NCBI GenBank assembly: GCA_028275195.1
Contig: JAPWVC010000034.1
Coordinates: 1 to 11,927 of the forward strand
Direction: 5' to 3'
DNA from: Candidatus Acetothermia bacterium
GTDB lineage: Bacteria > Bipolaricaulota > Bipolaricaulia > RBG-16-55-9 > JANLFV01
DNA: 11,927 nucleotides
Each line of letters starts with the position of its first letter. Within the stretch, counting starts at the first letter, position 1. A program made the translations under genes and the position numbers. The notes beneath the pieces were generated by a model. The model did no database searches and was not told where the DNA came from. It was given only the letters and a program-made list of their open reading frames with translations. Positions 1 through 5,687 of this stretch are shown piece by piece.

Positions 1-19
1 ACACCGCGGATAATAACTA

Positions 20-106
20 TACTCATCTTCGGCAGCCCGACTGTCTCCGAGAGACTCGCGGCTTTGCGCCCCTACCTCGCGGTAGGTTTGCCCTTTCGGA
101 TGAGTC
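20..106 (-). ncRNA. Class I cyclic-di-GMP (GEMM-I) riboswitch aptamer
   Basis: Read on the minus strand, this RNA has the conserved GEMM-I core in order. The closing stem P1 pairs ACUCAUC (105-99) with GAUGAGU (27-21). Next comes GGGCAAACC (93-85), then a 6-bp stem CCUACC/GGUAGG capped by a GCGA (GNRA) tetraloop (86-71), then the hallmark GCGCAAAGCC, a second hairpin GUCUC/GAGAC (55-43), and the 3' block AGUCGGGCUGCCGA before P1 closes. The block order and spacing match the Vibrio Vc2 aptamer as I remember it. The base equivalent to Vc2 G20, first G of GGGCAAACC at 93, is G. That favours c-di-GMP over the cGAMP-preferring variants, which carry A there. Only 19 nt follow the aptamer before the window edge, so neither the expression platform nor the regulated gene is visible. 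Confidence 0.92.
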
Positions 107-122
107 CCAAATCCAAGGTTTT

Positions 123-128
123 ATTATA
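123..128 (-). promoter_or_regulatory. -10 box for the riboswitch transcript
   Basis: A perfect TATAAT lies on the minus strand. It would place the transcript start near position 116, about 10 nt before the first base of riboswitch stem P1, as expected for a 5'-UTR riboswitch. No convincing -35 box is seen: the region at the right distance is a C-run on this strand. The promoter may therefore be weak or need an activator. Confidence 0.6.
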
Positions 129-171
129 CAGTAGGCCATCTGGGGTGGGGGGAGAATTTCTGAATGGATCG

Positions 172-219
172 GGGGTCTTGCCCCTTGACACCCCCTCAGG
201 AGAGGCGGCGCAAGACCCC
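172..219 (-). terminator. Possible weak terminator at the end of the metal-transport operon
   Basis: A perfect 9-bp inverted repeat, GGGGTCTTG (172-180) and CAAGACCCC (211-219), brackets the stop codon of the permease gene with a 30-nt loop. A shorter GGGG/CCCC hairpin (172-184) is nested at one arm. No T-run follows on the minus strand. This is therefore either a poor intrinsic terminator, an mRNA 3'-end stabiliser, or chance in GC-rich DNA. Confidence 0.3.
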
Positions 220-1029
220 TGAGGCGAGGAGGGTCAGGAGGAAGAGGGCCGTAGCGACGAGGGCGATCGCCGCTCCCGAGGCTACCCGGGTGTAATAGGA
301 GAGATAGAGGCCGGCCACCCCGGAGAAAGCCCCCAGCAGTGACCCTAATCCCATCATCGCGGGGAGGCGCTTGGTCACCAGTCGGGCCGTGGCCGCGGGG
401 GTCACGAGCAGTGCGACCGTTAGGGCCACTCCGACCGTCTGGAGCGAGATCACCGCGATCAGGGCGATCAGCACCAGGAGCAGGTTGTGCAAGAATCCGA
501 CCGGGAGGCGGAGCACGGCCGCTTGGAGGGGATCGAAGGCGAGGAGGAGAAACCCCTTGTAGAAGGCGAGGATGATGAGCAGGGCCGCTCCGGCGAGGGC
601 CCCGATCATGACGATCTCCCGACCGGATACAGCTAGAGGGTTCCCGAAGAGGAAATGCGCCAGATCCAGGGCGGAGCCTTGGGCCCGAGAGATGAGGGCG
701 ATCCCCAGGGCGAACATCCCGGCGAAGACGATCCCGATCGCTGTATCCCCTTTCAGCCTTGCCCCGCGGCTGAGCGCACCGATCCCCAGGGCGGTCAAGA
801 TCGCGGTGAGCAGAGCCCACCAGAAGAGCGGGCCGCGGGCCCCTCCACTAAGGAGATATCCTAAGGCCACGCCGGGGAGGATTGCGTGAGCCAGGGCATC
901 CCCGAAGAAGGCCATCCCTCGCAAGACCACATAGGAGCCGACCAGTGGGCTTACCAGCCCGACCAGGATCGCCGCCACCAGGCCGCGGACCATGAAGGGA
1001 TAGGATAGCGGCTCGAGGATCAGCTCCAT
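196..1029 (-). CDS. znuB: Zinc/manganese ABC transporter permease (ZnuB/MntB family)
   Basis: This is the inner-membrane channel subunit of a metal-ion ABC importer of the ABC-3 family, 277 aa, the usual length for the family. It is almost entirely hydrophobic, with roughly seven to eight membrane segments. The family-typical stretch GDALAHAILPGVALGYLL sits near residues 43-60, where the cytoplasmic ATPase docks in this family. I start it at the ATG at 1029 (MELILEPL). A longer in-frame start at 1125 would add a non-hydrophobic N-terminus lying wholly inside the ATPase gene. The ATPase gene stops at 1037, so only 7 nt separate the two genes and they are surely co-transcribed. It is the last gene of the operon and presumably takes Zn2+ or Mn2+ from the binding protein at 1887-2816. 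The symbol reflects the family; zinc versus manganese is inferred from the binding protein. Confidence 0.9.
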   Translation of the reverse strand: MELILEPLSYPFMVRGLVAAILVGLVSPLVGSYVVLRGMAFFGDALAHAILPGVALGYLLSGGARGPLFWWALLTAILTALGIGALSRGARLKGDTAIGIVFAGMFALGIALISRAQGSALDLAHFLFGNPLAVSGREIVMIGALAGAALLIILAFYKGFLLLAFDPLQAAVLRLPVGFLHNLLLVLIALIAVISLQTVGVALTVALLVTPAATARLVTKRLPAMMGLGSLLGAFSGVAGLYLSYYTRVASGAAIALVATALFLLTLLASGVLRRLS

Positions 1030-1036
1030 CTCAGCC

Positions 1037-1855
1037 TTAATGCCTCTCCTCGCAACAGGTATCGCAGAGGACGGCCAGCCCCTCAGCGGTCTGGACGAGC
1101 CGGAGCTGGCCCCCATAGGCCGCATGCAGCCGCTCGGTGGTCAAGACCTCCTCGGCCTTCCCGAGCCCTAAGAGCCGTCGGTTGAGGAGCATTACCCGGT
1201 CGAACCGCCCGCCGGCGAGATTCAAGTCGTGGGTAGCGAGCAAGACCGCCACCCCGCGTTCACGGAGCCCCCCGAGGAGCCGGAGGATCTCCTCCTGCGC
1301 GGCCGCATCGAGCCCGGCGAGCGATTCATCGAGCAGGAGGAGCTCAGCCCCCTGGACCATGGCCCGGGCGAGGAACATCCGCTGCTGCTCCCCTCCGGAG
1401 AGCTCCCCAATCGGCCGACCTGCCAGGGGCCCGAGCCCGACCTGTTCGAGCGCCTCGTGCACGGCCAGCCGCGCAAGCCGTGCTTCCCGCCGCCTGGGGA
1501 GTCGGAGCCAGCCGATCCGCTGGATCAATCCCATCATCACTACATCGGCCACGGTCACGGGGAAGGCCCAATCGACCTGGCTCCGCTGGGGGAGATAGGC
1601 GATCCGGGCTTGAGGGGCGAGCCGGACCTCCCCAGCGATGGGCCGGATCAGCCCGGCTATAGCCCGGAAGAGGGTGGTCTTCCCCGCCCCGTTCGGCCCG
1701 ACTACGGCCACCCCTTCCCCGCGGACGACCGCGAAGGAGACCCCTTCGAGCGCCGGCCGGCTCGAGGGGCTTTGCCCGCTCCTCGCAAGGCGAGCCGCCA
1801 GGAGCGACCCTGGGTAAGCTACGGTCAGATCCACTACCTCTAGGATGGGGTCCAT
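1037..1855 (-). CDS. znuC: Zinc/manganese ABC transporter ATP-binding protein (ZnuC/MntB type)
   Basis: This is the ATPase subunit that powers the metal importer, 272 aa. Visible motifs are Walker A GPNGAGKT (53-60), Q-loop YLPQ (Q90) followed by DWAFPVTVADVV, signature LSGGE (152-156), Walker B LLLLDE (172-177), D-loop and switch His ATHD (H209). The DW-(A/S)-FP stretch after the Q-loop is typical of the Mn/Zn/Fe metal group. Two features are odd. About 15 extra residues lie between the aromatic A-loop (Y14) and Walker A. The C-terminus is CDTCCEERH, with three Cys and a terminal His that could bind metal. I chose the ATG at 1855 because a purine-rich GAGAGAGG lies just upstream and the family start (LEVVDLTVAYPG) follows. 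The longer start at 1921 would translate a GA-rich repeat as Ser-Glu repeats and overlap the upstream gene. Confidence 0.93.
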   Translation of the reverse strand: MDPILEVVDLTVAYPGSLLAARLARSGQSPSSRPALEGVSFAVVRGEGVAVVGPNGAGKTTLFRAIAGLIRPIAGEVRLAPQARIAYLPQRSQVDWAFPVTVADVVMMGLIQRIGWLRLPRRREARLARLAVHEALEQVGLGPLAGRPIGELSGGEQQRMFLARAMVQGAELLLLDESLAGLDAAAQEEILRLLGGLRERGVAVLLATHDLNLAGGRFDRVMLLNRRLLGLGKAEEVLTTERLHAAYGGQLRLVQTAEGLAVLCDTCCEERH

Positions 1856-1860
1856 CCCGG

Positions 1861-1891
1861 CCTCTCTCTCGCTCTCACTCTCACTCTCACT
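1861..1891 (-). repeat. GA-rich hexanucleotide microsatellite in the znuA-znuC gap
   Basis: On the minus strand the gap between the binding-protein stop codon (1887) and the ATPase start (1855) is nearly pure purine. GTGAGA is repeated three times, followed by GCGAGA and GAGAGG. The repeat starts a few bases inside the end of znuA and runs into the ribosome-binding site of znuC. Its copy number would set the spacing between the two genes and the number of overlapping Shine-Dalgarno-like sites. Confidence 0.75.
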
Positions 1892-2816
1892 TGAGCGCCC
1901 CAACGATCGCTGAGACATCATATTCCATGAGCTTTAGGTAGGTATCAGCCGGGCCGCCGGGCTCGCTCAGCGACCCGGTGTAAAGGAAGACCAGCTTGAC
2001 GCCGGTGTCGGCAGCGATCCGCTCCGCCAGGGCCGGGTTGGCTGTCATCCCGACGAAGATGGCCCGGGCCCCCGACTGGCGGATCGCCTCTTCCAGCTCG
2101 GCTAGCTCCCGCGCCGAGGGCTCGGCTAAGGTGCTGAAGCCCGGGGAGATGGCGCCAAGATAATCGAAGCCATAGCGGTCGGCGAAGTAGCCTAAGAATA
2201 GGTGGTCTGTGACCAGCTTCCGGGCCTCCTGGGGCACCTGTGCCACCTGCTCTAAGATCCGGGCGTCAAGGCCCCGCAGGGCCAGCTCATAAGCCCGGGC
2301 ATTGGCAGCGTAATAGGCCGTATTGGCCGGATCGGCGGCGCTTAGCGCCTCCTCGATGTTCCTAATCCAGGTCAAGAGATTCTGGGGATCGAACCAGACA
2401 TGGGGGTCAAGATCCCCATTGAGCCGCCGGAGGGCGAGCCCCTCGGAGACGGAGATGACCGGCGCTTTGGCCTCCCGGAGGAAGGGCTCAAGATGGGCTT
2501 CGAGCCCGGCGCCATTGATGAAGATGAGCTTGGCCTCAGCTAGCGCAATCAAGTCCCGCGGAGTCGGCTCATAGCTGTGGGGATCACTCCCCGGCGGCAG
2601 AAGAACGGTCAGGGCGATCGCCTCGCCCCCGATATTGCGGACTACATCCCCGACGATCGTGGTAGTCGCCACCGCTCGCAGCTTCGGCTCAGGCCCCAAG
2701 CTAAAGCCGGCCGGGCCTAGTGGAGTGAGAGCCAGGACCAAGCCCAGCCCTAGGGCCGAGAGCAAGAAGGCCAAGGAGGCCCTAGGCTTGAGCACGCCGC
2801 GCGAGCTGCTACCCAT
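1887..2816 (-). CDS. znuA: Periplasmic zinc-binding protein of an ABC importer (ZnuA/TroA family)
   Basis: This is the metal-capture subunit, 309 aa, exported by an N-terminal signal. The basic start MGSSSRGVLKPR is followed by a hydrophobic core at about 14-31. There is no lipobox and no Cys anywhere in the protein, so it is not a lipoprotein. Candidate metal ligands are H80 (DPHSYEPTP), H139 (DPHVWFDP) and H205 (TDHLFLGYF). Three histidines are the pattern I associate with zinc members. The Glu and Asp of the manganese members are not evident; the region where the Asp is often found reads LYTGSLSE, with Gly. The His-rich loop of E. coli ZnuA is missing between H80 and H139. The ATG at 2816 lies 2 nt after the regulator stop codon, with GGGGAG as ribosome-binding site overlapping that stop, so the two genes are probably translationally coupled. 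Zinc is likely; manganese is not excluded. Confidence 0.92.
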   Translation of the reverse strand: MGSSSRGVLKPRASLAFLLSALGLGLVLALTPLGPAGFSLGPEPKLRAVATTTIVGDVVRNIGGEAIALTVLLPPGSDPHSYEPTPRDLIALAEAKLIFINGAGLEAHLEPFLREAKAPVISVSEGLALRRLNGDLDPHVWFDPQNLLTWIRNIEEALSAADPANTAYYAANARAYELALRGLDARILEQVAQVPQEARKLVTDHLFLGYFADRYGFDYLGAISPGFSTLAEPSARELAELEEAIRQSGARAIFVGMTANPALAERIAADTGVKLVFLYTGSLSEPGGPADTYLKLMEYDVSAIVGALK

Positions 2817-2818
2817 CT

Positions 2819-3247
2819 TTACTCCCCTCGGCAGTCAGCACAGAGCCCATAGAACTCGAGGAGATGGCCCTTGATCTTGAAGTTGAATCGCTGGGCCAGC
2901 TCCTCCTCCAGCTCCCCCTCGAGGCACTCCTCGAAGCTGAAAGAGTGGCCGCAAGCCAGGCAGACGAGATGGTGATGGCCCTCCGTGACCCGGGCGAGGC
3001 GCGGGCTCCCGCCGAGGCGGATCGGGCGGAGGAGCCCGAGGCCGGTCAGCAGGGCGAGGGTCCGGTAGACCGTTGCCCGCCCGAGGCCGGGATAGATCAG
3101 CCTCGCCCGCTTTAGGACCTCCTCGGGGTGGAGATGGGTCCTCGCCTCCTCCAGGACCTGGAGGACGGCCCGGCGGGGTGCGGTCAGCCGGTAGCCAGCC
3201 GCGCTGAGGTGCTCAGACAATCCGATTTCTTGCCTTAATTGAGACAT
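2819..3247 (-). CDS. zur: Fur-family metalloregulator, probably Zur
   Basis: This is a metal-responsive repressor of 142 aa, the normal Fur-family length. The N-terminal winged helix includes YRLTAPRRAVLQVL (19-32) and the recognition helix GRATVYRTLALL (56-67). The C-terminal metal and dimerisation part has the HHH cluster (91-93) and two CxxC pairs (C96/C99 and C136/C139) for structural zinc. As first gene of an operon encoding a zinc-type importer, it most likely senses Zn2+ and represses its own operon. Mn or Fe sensing remains possible. The start chosen is the ATG at 3247, placed by family alignment and by the promoter, whose predicted transcription start coincides with it. A longer in-frame start at 3499 would read back through the promoter and into the divergent gene. 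There is no Shine-Dalgarno, consistent with a leaderless mRNA. Confidence 0.9.
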   Translation of the reverse strand: MSQLRQEIGLSEHLSAAGYRLTAPRRAVLQVLEEARTHLHPEEVLKRARLIYPGLGRATVYRTLALLTGLGLLRPIRLGGSPRLARVTEGHHHLVCLACGHSFSFEECLEGELEEELAQRFNFKIKGHLLEFYGLCADCRGE

Positions 3248-3258
3248 CGTCTCAATTA
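3236..3258. promoter_or_regulatory. Operator: perfect 10-3-10 palindrome, likely Fur/Zur box
   Basis: The arms TAATTGAGAC (3236-3245) and GTCTCAATTA (3249-3258) are exact reverse complements separated by 3 bp, 23 bp in all. The site covers the regulator's start codon (3245-3247), its predicted transcription start and four bases of the -10 box. Its length and position suit a dimeric Fur-family repressor acting on its own promoter. It is not an obvious copy of the E. coli Fur or Zur consensus. Confidence 0.82.
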
Positions 3259-3283
3259 TACCTGCCCCCGCCTCGCCCGGCAA
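3255..3283 (-). promoter_or_regulatory. Promoter of the zur-znuACB operon (leaderless)
   Basis: On the minus strand there is a -35 TTGCCG (3283-3278), a 17-bp spacer and a perfect -10 TATAAT (3260-3255). The expected transcription start is 3248, one base before the ATG at 3247. The regulator would then be translated from a leaderless mRNA. The palindromic operator overlaps the -10 and the start site. Confidence 0.82.
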
Positions 3284-3294
3284 GCTGCTCCCTC

Positions 3295-3324
3295 TTAGCG
3301 CCTTTATGGCCGGAGGGGTATAAT
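3295..3324 (+). promoter_or_regulatory. Promoter of the zinc-finger/TM2 gene
   Basis: A perfect TATAAT lies at 3319-3324, with a weak -35 candidate TTAGCG at 3295-3300 (18-bp spacer). The predicted start is near 3331, which leaves about 16 nt of leader containing the ribosome-binding site GGGGGAG (3334-3340). This promoter is back to back with the zur promoter but clear of the palindromic operator. Confidence 0.55.
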
Positions 3325-3346
3325 TTTGCGAAAGGGGGAGATGGGG

Positions 3347-4210
3347 ATGAAGTGCTATTCCCACCAGGATAGGGACGCGGTCGGGGTCTGCGTCTCCTGC
3401 GGGAGGGCCGTCTGCCCGGAGTGCGCCCTGGAGCTCGAGGGGAAGATCCACTGCAAGGGGTGTGCTGCCGAGGCGCTTGAGCCTAAGCTCAGGGAGCAAG
3501 AAGTGACCGCTCCTCCGGCCGGAGCGGAGATAAAGAGAGAGGAGAGCCCGAAGAGCTGGCTTGTGGCCTTGCTCCTCTCGATCTTCCTCGGGGACCTCGG
3601 AGTCGATCGCTTCTATCTCGGCTATGTCGGCCTAGGGGTGTTGAAGCTCATCACCCTTGGGGGCTTGGGGATCTGGTGGATGATCGATCTCATCTTCATT
3701 GCCACCGGCTCGATGCGCGATGCCCAGGGGCGGAGGCTCCCCGTAGGGAAGCTCGCTGAGAGTCCTATGGAGGCAGAGGTGAAGAGCTTGGCTCAGGCTG
3801 AACCGAGAGAATGGACCAAATTCGCGGCTCTGCTCGCCGGGTCCATTGGCGGCGGGCTCACGGCCATCTACTACCTTATCTGGTTCATCACCCGGGACTT
3901 CGCTTATGGCTATATTAGGCCAGGATTTGAGGCGCTCGCGGCCCTGGGGTTGATCCTGGGATTAGTAGCATTAGGGCTCTCCTTCTCTATCCCTCGGCGG
4001 CCACGCCAGGTCGGCATCGCGTTGATCGTCCTCGGTGGGATCTTGTTCATCATCTCCTTCATCGCCGATTCTGGTCGCCTGAGCCTGAACAAATTCTTCT
4101 ATCCGGTGATCTTCTTCCCATTTCTAGGCTTCCTCTTCCCTCGCACCTGGCTTGCCGCGGCGGTCTTAGCCGGCGGGGTTCTGGGGATGATCTCCAAGCC
4201 GAGCGAGTGA
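3347..4210 (+). CDS. Membrane protein with B-box-like zinc finger and TM2 domain
   Basis: This 287-aa membrane protein has an unknown specific function. Residues 3-39 form a cysteine/histidine zinc-binding module like a bacterial B-box: C3, H6, C15, C18, C23, C26, H35, C36 and C39. A charged linker leads to a TM2 domain at about 69-121: two helices around the loop GDLGVDRFYLGYVGLG, then GIWWMIDL. The C-terminal half adds about four hydrophobic segments with short basic loops (IPRRPRQ). TM2 proteins are widespread and poorly understood. The start is the ATG at 3347, because GGGGGAG lies 6 nt upstream and the zinc finger begins at once. The ATG at 3341 (adding MG) abuts that site too closely. 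It sits divergent to the metal-uptake operon. A link to zinc status is tempting but unproven, since zinc fingers here often mediate protein contacts. It ends before a convergent gene. Confidence 0.85.
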   Translation: MKCYSHQDRDAVGVCVSCGRAVCPECALELEGKIHCKGCAAEALEPKLREQEVTAPPAGAEIKREESPKSWLVALLLSIFLGDLGVDRFYLGYVGLGVLKLITLGGLGIWWMIDLIFIATGSMRDAQGRRLPVGKLAESPMEAEVKSLAQAEPREWTKFAALLAGSIGGGLTAIYYLIWFITRDFAYGYIRPGFEALAALGLILGLVALGLSFSIPRRPRQVGIALIVLGGILFIISFIADSGRLSLNKFFYPVIFFPFLGFLFPRTWLAAAVLAGGVLGMISKPSE

Positions 4211-4222
4211 AATATAACCAGG

Positions 4223-4242
4223 GCAGATCTGTAGAGATCTGC
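4223..4242. terminator. Hairpin between convergent genes, possible bidirectional terminator
   Basis: A perfect 8-bp stem, GCAGATCT (4223-4230) and AGATCTGC (4235-4242), encloses a GTAG loop. It lies 13 nt after the stop codon of the plus-strand membrane protein and 53 nt after the stop of the minus-strand oxidoreductase. There is no T-run on either side. A second small stem, GGGAT/ATCCC (4248-4266), follows. The placement fits a shared terminator; the missing U-tract argues for caution. Confidence 0.45.
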
Positions 4243-4294
4243 GGCTAGGGATCACTGCCTATCCCAAGGCAACGGCCGACTTAGCTGCCGAAGC

Positions 4295-5533
4295 TTACCC
4301 CATCTTCTCGACCGTCTCCAGGATGTTGATCCCCCGCTTCTTCAGCTCCTCCATAAAGAGCCGATAGCTCTCACCTTTAATACAATCTTCAGGAGGGACG
4401 AGCCCCTTCTCTTTGATCAAGCCCCGCCCGATGAACAAGGCCCCGATCGCCGCGGGGAAGCCGGTGACGCGAGCCATGGAGGAGATGCCATGCTCTATGT
4501 CCGCCTCGTCCCACATGTAGTAGTCGATCCGCACCTTTCCCCCGCCCTTGAGCCCGGTCACCGTGTTCCACATCACGCAGACATCCGTTTCCCCGGGCCT
4601 GGGCAGGAGCCGTGGCTCGATCAGCGCGAGGAGGAAGTCGCGCGGGATGATCTTTTTGCCCTGGAAATCGACCGGCTCCAGGTCTAGCAGCCCGCACTCC
4701 TTGAGGGTGTCGATCCCCGCGAAGTGGCCCGGCCAGCGGATGGTCTTCTCCGCGAACTCCTTCAACTCGGGCCTCGTATAGAGGAAGCTCGGCATCCCCG
4801 GGGTGATGGCGCACTCCAGCTCCTCGTCCTTCCCGAACTTCGCGAATCTAAACCTTTCGCGGTCGGTGAGCGCCTCCACCTCCACGACTTTGCCATCTTT
4901 CAACACATTCAGCCTGACCATGTATTCCCGCAAGACATGGCGGAAGGCCCAGGTGATCATGTATTTCAGAGGGTGTCTTGCCGCAGCCTCCTTTGAGAGG
5001 ATCCCCCCGACGCGGGCCACGGCCGTCTCGGCCTTGTCCAGTTTCCTAATCCCCTCGCCAAGGGTGATGTTGCTCAAGCCGGGGGCGAATCCGATCCCAT
5101 CTAGGAAGGTCACACCGTTCTCCACTGCCTTGTTGTGAAGCCATTCACCATACTCTTCTAAGCTCATCTCCTCAGGGAGCTCGAGCCCCTCGGTCTCATA
5201 AGGGTCGGGCCGGCGGTGATACTCCTCGAGCATATCGACGAGGCTGAAGCCGACCTCGATCGCTGCCTCGAGGGCTTTATAGCTTGTCCGCCGGTCAGGG
5301 AGGGCATTCACTCCGACATCATATTGCCTCATCAGCTTCGCTGCCTTGGCCTTGTCCGCGATATCGAGAGAGTGGATCACCACTTTGCCGCTGTTGATCC
5401 ACCTCTTAGCCCCTTCTAGGGCTTCCTTCCGCCGCCCGACGAGTCCGACCTTCTCGACATCGCTTTCCTTGACCAAGTCCCAAGCAACGGCAGAACCCAT
5501 CCTCCCTGCACCACCGAAGACGAGGACCTTCAT
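4295..5533 (-). CDS. Saccharopine dehydrogenase family NAD(P)-dependent oxidoreductase
   Basis: This is a 412-aa cytosolic oxidoreductase with an N-terminal Rossmann fold and a saccharopine-dehydrogenase-type C-terminal domain. The nucleotide-binding loop is GGAGRMG (7-13), right after the first strand MKVLVF. Other family-like stretches are ALPDRRTSYKALEAAIEVG, followed by LVDMLEEY, and the mid-protein GFAPGLSNITLGEGI. Members of this superfamily include saccharopine reductase, lysine 6-dehydrogenase and carboxynorspermidine synthase; the sequence alone does not choose among them. The start is the ATG at 5533, with AGGAGG 4 nt upstream and the Rossmann strand immediately after. The longer start at 5596 adds a non-conserved tail reaching the promoter. 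It is transcribed alone, divergent from the RNase Z-like gene. A class III aminotransferase about 1.1 kb away could act on the same amino acid, which is inference from proximity only. Confidence 0.83.
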   Translation of the reverse strand: MKVLVFGGAGRMGSAVAWDLVKESDVEKVGLVGRRKEALEGAKRWINSGKVVIHSLDIADKAKAAKLMRQYDVGVNALPDRRTSYKALEAAIEVGFSLVDMLEEYHRRPDPYETEGLELPEEMSLEEYGEWLHNKAVENGVTFLDGIGFAPGLSNITLGEGIRKLDKAETAVARVGGILSKEAAARHPLKYMITWAFRHVLREYMVRLNVLKDGKVVEVEALTDRERFRFAKFGKDEELECAITPGMPSFLYTRPELKEFAEKTIRWPGHFAGIDTLKECGLLDLEPVDFQGKKIIPRDFLLALIEPRLLPRPGETDVCVMWNTVTGLKGGGKVRIDYYMWDEADIEHGISSMARVTGFPAAIGALFIGRGLIKEKGLVPPEDCIKGESYRLFMEELKKRGINILETVEKMG

Positions 5534-5596
5534 GCTCCCTCCTTTGCCTTTAGAGAAGTGAAAAGGCCCGATAGAGCCTGAATGGGCTTCGTTCAC

Positions 5597-5625
5597 ATCT
5601 TAGTTATGGTGAGACCAGGGGTCAA
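5597..5625 (-). promoter_or_regulatory. Promoter of the saccharopine-dehydrogenase-family gene
   Basis: On the minus strand there is a -35 TTGACC (5625-5620), a 17-bp spacer and a -10 TAAGAT (5602-5597). The predicted start near 5590 gives a leader of about 57 nt ending in a strong AGGAGG. The leader can form only a small AGCC/GGCT hairpin and no recognised riboswitch. Confidence 0.6.
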
Positions 5626-5649
5626 ATGTGATCGGGGGCATCGTCGCCA

Positions 5650-5678
5650 TTGAAGCCCTCAAGCTGAGCCTATAGAAT
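5650..5678 (+). promoter_or_regulatory. Promoter of the RNase Z-like gene (leaderless)
   Basis: There is a -35 TTGAAG (5650-5655), a 17-bp spacer and a -10 TAGAAT (5673-5678); an overlapping TATAGA at 5671 is an alternative. The predicted transcription start near 5685 is about 3 nt before the ATG at 5688. No Shine-Dalgarno precedes that ATG, so the mRNA is probably leaderless. Confidence 0.6.
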
Positions 5679-5687
5679 AAATTGAGC

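Noticed and set aside
23..820. Long plus-strand open frame of 265 codons
   Set aside because: It is antisense to the permease gene and riboswitch, rich in Arg/Pro/Gly as expected of GC-rich shadow frames, and has no recognisable domain.
1229..1843. 204-codon plus-strand open frame opposite the ABC ATPase
   Set aside because: It is antisense to a gene with all ABC motifs, with composition typical of a shadow frame.
1911..1919. TGAGACATC, identical to half of the zur operator, inside znuA
   Set aside because: It is only a 9-base half-site with no opposing arm, within coding sequence; a chance match in 12 kb is not very unlikely.
1856..1921. N-terminally extended ATPase start (MMSQRS...)
   Set aside because: It would overlap the end of the binding-protein gene and translate the GA microsatellite; the family start and a ribosome-binding site are at 1855.
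3248..3499. N-terminal extension of the Fur-family protein
   Set aside because: It would read through the promoter and operator and into the divergent gene, and the extra residues do not look like Fur.
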